Program-made: the position numbers and the translations under genes
Notes under the pieces: generated by a model
Database searches by the model: none
What the model was told of the DNA's origin: nothing
Seen by the model: the letters and a program-made list of their open reading frames with translations, nothing else
Source: Flavobacterium sp. BFFFF1
GTDB lineage: Bacteria; Bacteroidota; Bacteroidia; Flavobacteriales; Flavobacteriaceae
DNA length: 40,645 nt
Reading direction: 5' to 3'
Assembly (NCBI RefSeq): GCF_002256285.1
Contig: NZ_NKJE01000026.1
Coordinates: forward strand, 1 to 40,645
In this document: positions 16,049 to 24,219 of the stretch, in pieces
How the letters are laid out: each line of letters starts with the position of its first letter
How positions within the stretch are numbered: the stretch's first letter is position 1

Positions 16049-18502
16049 TTACTTCAGCATTCCGCCACCCTGATTTTTCTTATCAACGTTTATATCCGTG
16101 TTTTCTTTCTGCAGCTTTTGGTTTCCGAAATTCCAGGTGAGCGACACCCTGAAAGTACGTGAATCCGTTTTCTCATAAAAGCGCGTGTCGATGTTGCGTC
16201 CTGTAACAAAGGCATTCACCTCATTTGCATTGAAAACATCAAAACAGTGTAGTCCTAGTTTCAGCTTCTTGTCCATGAAATCCCTATTGAACGAAATGTC
16301 AAACTGCTGGATTGGCTTGTCAATACGGTAGATTTCATAAATCCCTTTAGGAAGGATAAAGTAATTCATATTATTCGTAATGCCCCATGGCAGTAGGATC
16401 TGGGACTGCGCGCCATACGTCATCAAACCACGATTGCGGAATCCGTTGCTATAACCTTCTGTAATGGTTTTGCCATAGTTGATGTTTACAAAAATATAGT
16501 TCATCTTATCAATTGTATTCATGCGTTTCATAAACTCGGCACTGCCTTTGAAAATGTAATCCAGCGGAATAGGAAAATTGATATACGCGTTAAACACATC
16601 TGTTTTGTCTATTGAAATGAATGCCCGATTGCTTACCAGTTCTCCTGGTTCAGCTTCAAAAATAAACTGTGTATTGTCTTTAATCACACTATAATTGGCG
16701 CCCAATTGTACATAATCAAAGGCAGAAAATTTGAGTTCATAATTGTCAAAGAAAATTGGACTCAAGGTAAGGTTTCCTTCAGAGGTATTGTATTTGTTGA
16801 AAATGTTGCTGCTGTTAGGGTCCAGCATAAAGTATCCCGGCTGCGAAATCCTGCGGCTGTATGATGAAGTGATATTCATGTATTTATTGACCTCATACAT
16901 CACATTCAGGCTGGGAAAAAAATTGGTGTTGTTAAAAGTAATTTTGTCCGCAACGGTGCTGGCAGCCCTTTCCACCCGATAATCCTCAAACCGCAGCCCT
17001 GCTGTGAAGTTAAACCGCTTGATTTTCTTGCGTACCTCCCCGTAGAATGCAAGATTCTTCTCGCTGTAATCAAAATCAATCAGCGTTGCAAAATTCCCGC
17101 TCTCAAAAATATCGTCCGTGGGGCTGTCAAAGTTGTAACGCCCAAGATCGCGTACTTTTGTCGTATTGTACTTTCCGCCGGTGGTGATCGAAAAGTCGTT
17201 TTTTAACGGCAGATTAAAGTCATATTTGAGGTAGTAATTGTCGAGGTCAAGGTTTGCGGTGTTGTTATTGTAGCTGCGTACGTCGTTTTCGAGTACGGTG
17301 AACTGCCGGTCGCGGGATTGGCGCAATAAATTCCCATAAGCAGTCACATCCAGGCTGCTCCCGATGGTGTCGAGTTTCAGTTTGTATTGCAGGCTCAGCT
17401 CATTATTTGTGTTGCGGTTCGGGGAATATCCCCTGCTTGTGAAATTGATGTCGGTAGCCTTCGTAGACTGGTATTCATCAAAACGATCATTGCTTAGGTT
17501 CAGGTTGTAGTTCACCAGCAGATTCGATTTCTCGTTGATTCTGTAGTTTGTTCCGGTCCTCCAGTAGAAATTGCGGAATGTCATGACCACTTTATTATCA
17601 TTGTCCAGTATTTTCGCAGGATTGAATGACGTGAATTCGGTGATCGTCCGGTTTCGTGTTTCGGTCTCAATATAATTGTACCCTACCATGGTCTGCCAGC
17701 TGACATTGCCCTGTTTCCCATTTAGTAAGATCTGTGGGCTCGGTTTTTGGTATTTGTTGAAGTTGTAATTGATGTTAAAACTCGCATTGATACCTTTCAT
17801 CTTTTTTGAAGAAGTAATGATGTTGATGATGGATCCACTTGAGTTGGCATCATACGCCGCGCCGGGGTTATAGATTAACTCGACTTTCTCAATGGCATTC
17901 GCGGGGAGCGTGGCAAGGTAGTTTTCAAGGTCGGTGCCTGTCAGGGAGCTGGGCGCGCCGTCAATATATATTTTGACGCCTTTTCCATTTAATGCCAAAT
18001 TCCCTCCCGGGCCTTTCACGACACCAGGCAGTCTTTTGACCGCATCCAGGCTGCTGCCGCTGTTGAGCATTCCGTTTTCACGCACGCGTACGGTTGTCTT
18101 GTCGGATTCTACTTTAATGTATTGTTTGCGTGCACCAAAAATGGTTACCTCGCCCAAAGCGGTAGATTTTTGTTTTAACAAAAAGCTTACGGTAATATCC
18201 CTTGTCTGCGCATTTACTTCGAACACCTGCGTTGCCGTTTCAAAGTTCACTCCGGAAACCGTTACCAGGTACATGCCCGCCTGCAGCGCCTTGGTGGACG
18301 TAAAAGTACAGCCGGTGGTTTCGTAGGTTCCAATCTGTGTGGATTTACCACCGTCGGTTTTTTCCAGAAGTATGTTCCTTGGATCCTTGTCCGATTCACA
18401 ATTTGTAAAATCGGAAGGGCATTTTACTTCGAGGTTAATGGAATTCTGGGCAGAGACAAAAATGCCCGTGAGCATGATGAGTGCTGTAATGATTGATTTC
18501 AT
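16049..18502 (-). CDS. Outer membrane beta-barrel family receptor (PF14905-like, TonB-dependent receptor fold)
   Basis: An 817-residue outer-membrane protein. Residues 1-19 are a signal peptide (ending GIFVSAQ). Residues about 20-115 form a beta-sandwich domain with several cysteines (CPSDFTNCESD, TGCTF), different from the usual carboxypeptidase-like domain. Next is a plug domain (about 125-235) with SLDAVKRLPGVV, LALNGKGVKIYIDGAPSSL, ANAIEKVELIYNPGAAYDA and GSIINIIT, and then a large barrel with long loops. These features match the outer-membrane beta-barrel family proteins of Bacteroidota, which resemble TonB-dependent receptors but usually lack a clear TonB box. The ligand is unknown. No SusD-like partner or sigma/anti-sigma pair is adjacent. 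Upstream is a candidate ECF-type promoter, so expression may be under a distant sigma factor. Confidence 0.88.
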   Translation of the reverse strand: MKSIITALIMLTGIFVSAQNSINLEVKCPSDFTNCESDKDPRNILLEKTDGGKSTQIGTYETTGCTFTSTKALQAGMYLVTVSGVNFETATQVFEVNAQTRDITVSFLLKQKSTALGEVTIFGARKQYIKVESDKTTVRVRENGMLNSGSSLDAVKRLPGVVKGPGGNLALNGKGVKIYIDGAPSSLTGTDLENYLATLPANAIEKVELIYNPGAAYDANSSGSIINIITSSKKMKGINASFNINYNFNKYQKPSPQILLNGKQGNVSWQTMVGYNYIETETRNRTITEFTSFNPAKILDNDNKVVMTFRNFYWRTGTNYRINEKSNLLVNYNLNLSNDRFDEYQSTKATDINFTSRGYSPNRNTNNELSLQYKLKLDTIGSSLDVTAYGNLLRQSRDRQFTVLENDVRSYNNNTANLDLDNYYLKYDFNLPLKNDFSITTGGKYNTTKVRDLGRYNFDSPTDDIFESGNFATLIDFDYSEKNLAFYGEVRKKIKRFNFTAGLRFEDYRVERAASTVADKITFNNTNFFPSLNVMYEVNKYMNITSSYSRRISQPGYFMLDPNSSNIFNKYNTSEGNLTLSPIFFDNYELKFSAFDYVQLGANYSVIKDNTQFIFEAEPGELVSNRAFISIDKTDVFNAYINFPIPLDYIFKGSAEFMKRMNTIDKMNYIFVNINYGKTITEGYSNGFRNRGLMTYGAQSQILLPWGITNNMNYFILPKGIYEIYRIDKPIQQFDISFNRDFMDKKLKLGLHCFDVFNANEVNAFVTGRNIDTRFYEKTDSRTFRVSLTWNFGNQKLQKENTDINVDKKNQGGGMLK

Positions 18503-18573
18503 TCGTTAAAGGTTTTATTCCATGGCACACAGGAACGTCCTGATGTGCTTCCGGGTGATTGATGATAGGCTAG

Positions 18574-18600
18574 TAGACTACCCACCCGAAAAATTGTTAC
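18574..18600 (-). promoter_or_regulatory. Candidate ECF-type promoter of the receptor gene
   Basis: On the minus strand GTAAC (18596-18600) within GGTGTAACAA, a 17-nt spacer and GTCTA (18574-18578) resemble an ECF -35 'AAC' and -10 box. No TAnnTTTG motif was found in this leader. The implied 5' leader is about 65 nt. Confidence 0.4.
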
Positions 18601-18620
18601 ACCTTTCTTATAAATTTGTT

Positions 18621-18645
18621 AAAAAAAATCCTGCCGAAGCAGGAA
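18621..18645 (-). terminator. Terminator after the 50-residue lipoprotein gene
   Basis: TCCTGC/GCAGGA (18629-18634 with 18639-18644) around a stable TTCG loop (minus strand) is followed by a run of eight T's. Confidence 0.8.
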
Positions 18646-18652
18646 TGACTAT

Positions 18653-18805
18653 TTAACTCAGTGGTTTCTCATTGGGATTGTTTGTCTTGAGAACTTTGAC
18701 TTTCTCATTGCTGCCGTACCTTTTGCAGCAACTCCATCCGCTGCTTGCGCACGACGCTAAAAGCAATCCCGAAGCCATTAAGAACAATGCAGTGGTTTTT
18801 TTCAT
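18653..18805 (-). CDS. Small lipoprotein, 50 residues
   Basis: A tiny predicted lipoprotein. The ATG at 18803-18805 starts MKKTTALFLMASGLLLASC, a clean signal peptide with lipobox LASC (Cys at residue 19). The mature part is only 32 residues: CASSGWSCCKRYGSNEKV... with two further adjacent cysteines and a basic, Asn/Pro-rich tail. A longer in-frame reading from 18838 has no support. It has its own terminator and sits between the GH3-family gene and the receptor gene on the same strand. I do not recognise a family. Such mini-lipoproteins may modulate the outer membrane, but no function can be assigned. Confidence 0.7.
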   Translation of the reverse strand: MKKTTALFLMASGLLLASCASSGWSCCKRYGSNEKVKVLKTNNPNEKPLS

Positions 18806-18856
18806 AGCTTTTTTTACATAAGTTATAGCAAATACCATGCCAGTCAGTAGTTTAAG

Positions 18857-20365
18857 TTACAGTTGCTTGAGTTGCTCTACGTAATGACGTTCATTGGAGA
18901 GACGCGGAATCTTATGCTGCCCGCCCAGTTTATCGTGGTGTTTCAACCAGTCGTAGAACAGGTTCTCGCGGGCAATATTCACTACCGGCGCATTGAGTGT
19001 CATATTGTTGTAGCGTTTGGCCTCATAATCGGAGTTCAGCGATTGCAGGGTTTCATCAAGCACCTTATTGAAAAGCGCCATGTCATCAGGTTGTTTCCTG
19101 AATTCGATGATCCATTCGTGCGCGCCTTTTTCCTTTCCCTGCATAAAAACCGGCGCTACCGTATAATCAATCACTTCGGTTCGTGTGATGCTGCATGCTT
19201 TGGCAATGGCGTTATCTGAATTCTCTATGATCAGTTCCTCCCCAAATACATTAATATGGTGCTTTGTCCTGCCGGTTACCCTTATACGGTAAGGTTTTAG
19301 GGATGTGAACCGAATCGTATCCCCAATCTGGTACCGCCACAACCCCGAGTTGGTTGTAATGATCAAAGCATAATTTTTGTCCAGCTCCACTTCGGAAAGC
19401 CGGATCACCTTCTGTTCCGGCGTGCCGTAGGTTTCCATTGGGATAAATTCGTAGAAAATACCGTAGTCCAGCATGAGCAGCAGGTCATTCGAGTGGTTTA
19501 GGTCCTGTATGGCAAAGAATCCCTCAGAGGCGTTATAGATTTCGTAATACTGAAAATCTGATTTCGGAATGATTTTTTTGTACTGCTCGCGATAAGGATC
19601 AAAGCTGACGCCTCCGTGGAAATATACTTCTGCATTTGGCCAGATATCCGTAAGTGCGTCGCGTCCGGTTTCCTCCAGTACCTTGTTCAGCAATACCAGC
19701 ATCCAGGAGGGGACCCCCGCAAAGCTTGTAACGTTTTCAAGGCGTGTTTCACTAACAATCGCTTTCAGTTTTACTTCCCAGTCACTCATCAGTGATACGC
19801 GGTTGCTGGGTGTGCTGCTGAATTCTGCCCACATCGGCATGTTTTCAATCAAAATCGCAGAAAGATCACCAAAAAAAGAGTTGTTGTCTTCATACAATTG
19901 CTTGCTTCCGCCAAGACGCAGGCTCTTTCCCGTAAACAATTGGGAATCCTCATTGTTGTTCAGGTATAGACAAAGCAGGTCCTTAGCCGCTTTATAATGA
20001 CAGTTTTCCAGTGATTCACTACTGACAGGGATAAATTTGCTCTTTGCATTCGTTGTGCCACTCGATTTGGCAAACCACTTGATTGGGGTGTTCCAGAAGA
20101 TGTTCTGCTCGCCCTTGCGCGTCTGCTCGATCATGGGTTCGAGATCTTCATAGGTAGCTACGGGCAGGCGCTCCGCAAATGTGTCGTATGACCGGATCGA
20201 TTCAAATTCATAATTCTTACCCACCGTCGTGTTTTCAGCGCTGCGCAACAGGTTGAGCAGTAGCTCTTCCTGTACCTCGTTTGGGTATTTTTGGAATAGC
20301 TCGATCTGGTGGATGCGTTTCTTAAGGATCCAGGAAGCGACAGAATTTATTATTGGTAGTGGCAT
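18857..20365 (-). CDS. GH3 auxin-responsive promoter family protein (acyl-adenylating enzyme fold)
   Basis: A 502-residue protein similar along its full length to the GH3 family, members of the adenylate-forming superfamily that in plants conjugate amino acids to jasmonate or auxin. Key segments are the phosphate-binding SSGTTNAKSKFIPV, AGVPSWMLVLLNKV, the YNASEGFFAIQD adenine/acyl site and GLWRYQIGDTIRFTSL, followed by RTKHHINVFGEELI at the hinge to the C-terminal lid. Bacterial GH3 homologs are common in Bacteroidota, but their substrates are largely unknown. They may form acyl-amino acid amides. It is cytoplasmic, transcribed alone or with the small lipoprotein downstream, and divergent from the DUF2797 gene. 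Confidence 0.88.
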   Translation of the reverse strand: MPLPIINSVASWILKKRIHQIELFQKYPNEVQEELLLNLLRSAENTTVGKNYEFESIRSYDTFAERLPVATYEDLEPMIEQTRKGEQNIFWNTPIKWFAKSSGTTNAKSKFIPVSSESLENCHYKAAKDLLCLYLNNNEDSQLFTGKSLRLGGSKQLYEDNNSFFGDLSAILIENMPMWAEFSSTPSNRVSLMSDWEVKLKAIVSETRLENVTSFAGVPSWMLVLLNKVLEETGRDALTDIWPNAEVYFHGGVSFDPYREQYKKIIPKSDFQYYEIYNASEGFFAIQDLNHSNDLLLMLDYGIFYEFIPMETYGTPEQKVIRLSEVELDKNYALIITTNSGLWRYQIGDTIRFTSLKPYRIRVTGRTKHHINVFGEELIIENSDNAIAKACSITRTEVIDYTVAPVFMQGKEKGAHEWIIEFRKQPDDMALFNKVLDETLQSLNSDYEAKRYNNMTLNAPVVNIARENLFYDWLKHHDKLGGQHKIPRLSNERHYVEQLKQL

Positions 20366-20426
20366 ACTTTGATTTTAGGTGTATGATTTGAAATTGAATG
20401 AACAAACCCTACCTTTACATCGATTC

Positions 20427-20434
20427 CAAAAATA
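20427..20434 (-). promoter_or_regulatory. Putative -7 element for the GH3-family gene
   Basis: The minus strand reads TATTTTTG, fitting TAnnTTTG, about 62 nt before the ATG. No good -33 TTG is seen at the expected spacing. Confidence 0.35.
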
Positions 20435-20500
20435 ATAAAAAAAAGCCCGAAACCTGCCTACAATTGCAGAAAATCTGGCGCATTTAATCCCGCAGCTCAA

Positions 20501-21295
20501 ATGAATTATCAGGGTGTACTTACAAAAATGCAAACCGAATTCGGAAGTCCTATACAATATTATCTCGTCTTTGAAGATGACTTCCTACACATGAACCAGC
20601 TTTTAGGCAATGAAATGTCCATCGCGTTTTCAGGACACCAATGCCTGAACTGCGGCAAAGCCAAAAAGATTTACCGCCAGGGATTTTGTTATGATTGTTT
20701 TTACGCCAGTCCCGCTGTCGGCGACTGGATCATGAAACCGGAACTCAGCACCGCCCATCTCGGAATTGCCGACCGGGATTTGGATTACGAGGCACAGGTA
20801 CAATTGCAACCCCATATCGTCTACCTGGCGCTTTCCAGTGAGGTAAAAGTTGGCGTGACGCGCAAGACTCAGGTTCCCACACGCTGGATTGACCAGGGCG
20901 CGGAGAAAGCGCTTGCCATCGTTGAAGTGCCAAACCGTTACCTGGCAGGTATCACGGAGGTAGCACTTAAAGCCCATTTTTCTGACAAGACCAATTGGCG
21001 GAAGATGTTGACCAATGAGATTGCATCACTCGACCTGCTTTCGTACAAAGCGAATATCGTGGAAAAGCTTCCTGAGGAAGTGCGCGGATATTTTAATGCG
21101 GACCAGGCGAATTTGTACGAACTGCAATACCCCGTGCTCGAATATCCTAAGAAAATCACAAGCCTAAGCCTCGACAAGGAAAGCAGTTATAAGGGCAAGC
21201 TGTCCGGCATCAAAGGGCAATACCTTATTTTTGCAGACGGCACCGTGTTCAATATTCGGGCGTTTGAAGGATACAAAGTAACGATAGAAGTATAA
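20501..21295 (+). CDS. DUF2797 domain-containing protein with zinc-ribbon-like cysteines
   Basis: A 264-residue cytoplasmic protein of the DUF2797 family. Residues about 48-68 hold two CxxC pairs (HQCLNCGKAKKI ... GFCYDCF) that look like a zinc knuckle. The following segment (VYLALSSEVKVGVTRKTQVPTRWIDQGAEKALAI) resembles the GIY-YIG-like core described for this family, with LYLG/YVG-type strands replaced by VYLALSS and KVGVTR. The remaining beta-rich C-terminus includes GQYLIFADGTVFNIRAFEGYKV. No function is established. The zinc site and possible nuclease-like fold suggest nucleic-acid contact, which is inference. It is divergent from the GH3 gene and convergent with the AsmA-like gene. Confidence 0.85.
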   Translation: MNYQGVLTKMQTEFGSPIQYYLVFEDDFLHMNQLLGNEMSIAFSGHQCLNCGKAKKIYRQGFCYDCFYASPAVGDWIMKPELSTAHLGIADRDLDYEAQVQLQPHIVYLALSSEVKVGVTRKTQVPTRWIDQGAEKALAIVEVPNRYLAGITEVALKAHFSDKTNWRKMLTNEIASLDLLSYKANIVEKLPEEVRGYFNADQANLYELQYPVLEYPKKITSLSLDKESSYKGKLSGIKGQYLIFADGTVFNIRAFEGYKVTIEV

Positions 21296-21297
21296 AG

Positions 21298-21324
21298 AAA
21301 GCCTGATGATTCGGGCTTTGTTTT
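21298..21324. terminator. Terminator between the DUF2797 and AsmA-like genes
   Basis: AAAGCCTGA (21298-21306) pairs with TCGGGCTTT (21311-21319) with one wobble and a 4-nt loop, followed by GTTTT. It probably serves both convergent genes, although its T-run touches the AsmA-like stop codon. Confidence 0.6.
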
Positions 21325-23926
21325 ATTGCTTTGGCTCTTCCGTCTTCTTTTTCTTGTTGAATAAGCCATTGAGCACATCCTTGGCTTTTGTTTTCACCTC
21401 GGACTTAATCTCTTCTTTTGTTGTTGGAACAGTAGCCTTGGTAGAGTCTTTCTTTCCGCCGATGAGGTTGCCCAATGCCTTGGTGCCCTGGTTCAGCAGT
21501 TTGTCTTTTTGCTGCTTTACCAGTTGCGATGCGAGGTTAGAAACCGCCTGCTTAACATCGGTAGTGACCTTAGGATTTTTGAACGTTCCGGTGACCACGG
21601 CTTTTATCGGAATATTATCGAGTTTTGCGGCATCAGCAGGAGACAGTTTCGCAAGCAATTGGTTCGCCTCGGTCCCCAGGTATTTTGCCGGTACGTCAAA
21701 ACCAATGTTGTACACCAGCGACTGATCAAATCCGTGCTGCCCTTCAAGGTTGATTTTCACATCCTGGTATTTCAGTGTAATCGGTTTCAGACTCACTTTC
21801 CCATTATCGAAGGACAAATTGGCCTTCAGGTCATTTAGGTTGATTTTCTTCAGGTCGATAAACTTAATGTTGTTGCCCACCGTATTCAGCAATCCTGAAT
21901 TGCTGGCATTGACTGTCGTGGACAGAAATTGCCCGAACAAATCTCCGGACAGCGATTTCAGATCCGGTGTCATTGCTTTGGCATCCAGTTTTCCGGAAAG
22001 CTTGATCGTAGAATTCAGTTTTCCGTTGATTACACCCGCAATAGGCGCGATGTTTTTCATCATGTCCAATTGGGTAAACGTCTGCTGTATGTCCACTTTA
22101 TTCAGGGCGAGGTTCATGTTGAATACCGGCGTTTTTTCTTTGGTCGATACATCGCCGTTTACAGCAATCATACCGCCGAAGATATTCGACTTCACGTTGT
22201 CCAATGTTACCTTTTGGTCTTTGATGATGACTTTTCCACTGACATCCTTCAGTGTGAGGTTATCGTACAGCACCGTATTCATCTTTGCTGCAAGCGTACA
22301 GTTCAGGAATGCCGGAATCTTGATGGCTTCCGATGCCGGTGCAGTGGTTTTGGTGTTGGGCTCTTCGGTGGTCATGAAATCAGATACCGCAAATTGGTTT
22401 GAGTTGAGGTTGAAATTCCCTTTCAGTTCCTGGTTTTTGAACATATATCCATAGAAATTATCCAGCGTACCCGTCACGCTCAAATCTGTTTTGCCGGTTT
22501 TGGCATTGAATTGCTGCAGGTTCACGCGGCTTGGGTTAAAAGCCACCACGGCCTGGCTGATGTCAAGCGCCTTACCCTTTTCATCAACATAGCGGAAGCC
22601 CGAAAGGCTCACGGTACCTTCATTCCTGATATTTTGGTATTGGCTTGTCTCTACCGACTTCATGTCGAATTTCGTTGTGACATCGGCTTTCAGTATTCCG
22701 GATAGTGGTTTGTCGAGCTTAATCGGGTAAGCCTTAGACAGGTTTGCAAGATTAATCGTCCCTTTCACCACAGCATCCACCAACGGATTGACCGCTACGT
22801 TCTTAATGCTCGCGTGTGCATCGAACACATCCTGATCAATACGGAATGCCAGTTTATCGAGATTGACATAAGTATCATTTAGGATGCCTGTTTCGTTGAT
22901 GATTTTAGTGTCAATAACGATATTCTGTACGGATTTAGGGAGATTTGGATATTGGAAAGAAGCATTATCAGAAGCCAGCTCGATATTGAACCTTGGTACG
23001 GTAGTATCGGTCAGCATTCCCTTTGCAAATCCCTTTACACTAAAGCTTCCCGTGGTTTTTACATTGGCCAGGCTCCCGGAATACGCAGAAGGAATCAGCC
23101 CCAGGAAGTTTTGGAAATCTGAGGTTGGGGTTTTGAATTTCAGGTCGTATTCCTGTCCTTCGTCCGCCAGGCGGATGAACCCGTCGAATTCCATCGGCAG
23201 CTTGTTGATCAGCGCCTTGTTGTTCTTAAACGTGTATTTGCTTTGGTCTAAATCGATGCCCAGCACCGCATCCAAAGACAGTGCTACGTTTTTCATGTAG
23301 TTTACTTTATCCATGTCCAGTGAGATCCTGGCCGTAGAGGTTGTCGTTAAATCGAGCTTCGAGTTGCTGAAGTCGCCCATACCCTTGTGGTTCAGGCTGT
23401 CGATGACCATCTTGATCTTTGAACGGGCGTCATAGTATTTGAAGCGTAGGTTTTTCACCTCATATTCCTTTATTTTAAGCGAAAGTGGATCGCTTTTCCC
23501 GCTTTTTTCTTCTTTGTTGTCTTTTAAGGCAATGTCAAAATTTCCAACCCCATCCTTGTTAAACAGGATGTTTACGATGCCATTTTCTGTAGATATGGCT
23601 TCAATATTCATCGATTCATCTTTGCCTTTGAACAGCTCCTTTACCGACATCTCGAGGCTCAATTCGCCCATTGATACCAGCGTATCGCCTTCAAACGGCG
23701 CCTTGTTTAAGATCAGCAGTTTTTCTACCGTCACCGTGGCTTCAGGGAAATTCCGGAACAGGCTCAGGTCAGCATCGGCAAATGACACTTTCGCATCAAC
23801 CTTCTTGTTAATCGCCTCGGCAATTTTAGCCTTGATCTGATCTTCGAATAGGTACGGAATCGCAAACAGCGCTACGACAAGCAGCAAAAACAGGATACCG
23901 ACAATCTTCAGGATTTTCTTAAGCAT
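21323..23926 (-). CDS. AsmA-like family protein
   Basis: An 867-residue protein with an N-terminal membrane anchor (MLKKILKIVGILFLLLVVALFAIPYLF) and a long periplasmic part. Residues about 25-120 match the AsmA N-terminal region (KAKIAEAINKKVDAKVSFADADLSLFRNFPEATVTVEKLLI). The rest is repetitive beta-strand structure with the AsmA-like C-terminal module (about 500-800; SGDLFGQFLSTTVNASNSG, GKVSLKPITLKYQDVKINLEGQHGFDQSL). The last 60 residues are Lys-rich and low complexity (KEEIKSEVKTKAKDVLNGLFNKKKKTEEP). AsmA-family proteins are linked to lipid transport and outer-membrane homeostasis, with rod- or bridge-like folds. The gene appears monocistronic, with a -7 promoter element upstream. Confidence 0.88.
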   Translation of the reverse strand: MLKKILKIVGILFLLLVVALFAIPYLFEDQIKAKIAEAINKKVDAKVSFADADLSLFRNFPEATVTVEKLLILNKAPFEGDTLVSMGELSLEMSVKELFKGKDESMNIEAISTENGIVNILFNKDGVGNFDIALKDNKEEKSGKSDPLSLKIKEYEVKNLRFKYYDARSKIKMVIDSLNHKGMGDFSNSKLDLTTTSTARISLDMDKVNYMKNVALSLDAVLGIDLDQSKYTFKNNKALINKLPMEFDGFIRLADEGQEYDLKFKTPTSDFQNFLGLIPSAYSGSLANVKTTGSFSVKGFAKGMLTDTTVPRFNIELASDNASFQYPNLPKSVQNIVIDTKIINETGILNDTYVNLDKLAFRIDQDVFDAHASIKNVAVNPLVDAVVKGTINLANLSKAYPIKLDKPLSGILKADVTTKFDMKSVETSQYQNIRNEGTVSLSGFRYVDEKGKALDISQAVVAFNPSRVNLQQFNAKTGKTDLSVTGTLDNFYGYMFKNQELKGNFNLNSNQFAVSDFMTTEEPNTKTTAPASEAIKIPAFLNCTLAAKMNTVLYDNLTLKDVSGKVIIKDQKVTLDNVKSNIFGGMIAVNGDVSTKEKTPVFNMNLALNKVDIQQTFTQLDMMKNIAPIAGVINGKLNSTIKLSGKLDAKAMTPDLKSLSGDLFGQFLSTTVNASNSGLLNTVGNNIKFIDLKKINLNDLKANLSFDNGKVSLKPITLKYQDVKINLEGQHGFDQSLVYNIGFDVPAKYLGTEANQLLAKLSPADAAKLDNIPIKAVVTGTFKNPKVTTDVKQAVSNLASQLVKQQKDKLLNQGTKALGNLIGGKKDSTKATVPTTKEEIKSEVKTKAKDVLNGLFNKKKKTEEPKQ

Positions 23927-23962
23927 AAAGGGGAATTTAAAAAGTATGACAATGTATGTTTA

Positions 23963-23970
23963 CAAAAATA
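23963..23970 (-). promoter_or_regulatory. Putative -7 element for the AsmA-like gene
   Basis: The minus strand carries TATTTTTG, consistent with TAnnTTTG, about 37 nt before the ATG. The -33 region has no clean TTG. Confidence 0.45.
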
Positions 23971-24182
23971 GGTTATCTGCTGAATATGTGTTTTAATGTT
24001 TTCATAAAAATGAGAAATTTCCGCATACCGGCGGATGTTATCAGCGTAAATTCTGGGAATCCTGCTAATGCCTCACTGGTATTGCCTTCAGGAGTATTAA
24101 AGCATGGCGTCCTTCAAACTAAGGTTGATCACTATTTGCAATATGAGCATAATTTTCAATGGAGCGTGGCAAATCCTCCTGC
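23971..24182. other. Unassigned intergenic stretch between the AsmA-like gene and sppA
   Basis: The full gap between the two minus-strand genes is 293 bp, with a promoter element at one end and the sppA terminator at the other. The roughly 210 bp between have no convincing gene. A plus-strand open frame through it (from 23956) runs antisense into sppA and shows no family resemblance. I see no tRNA-like fold, strong hairpin or repeat. Confidence 0.4.
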
Positions 24183-24210
24183 AAAAAAAATCCGCCCTTT
24201 TGGAGCGGAT
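24183..24210 (-). terminator. Terminator after sppA
   Basis: On the minus strand ATCCGC, a bulged T, CC, AAAA loop, GG and GCGGAT form a stem followed by eight T's. It starts about 10 nt after the sppA stop. Confidence 0.85.
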
Positions 24211-24219
24211 GTTTGTTTT

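Noticed and set aside
18611..18618. Plus-strand TAAATTTG as a promoter
   Set aside because: No plus-strand gene lies downstream for nearly 2 kb; the motif is a chance match in AT-rich sequence.
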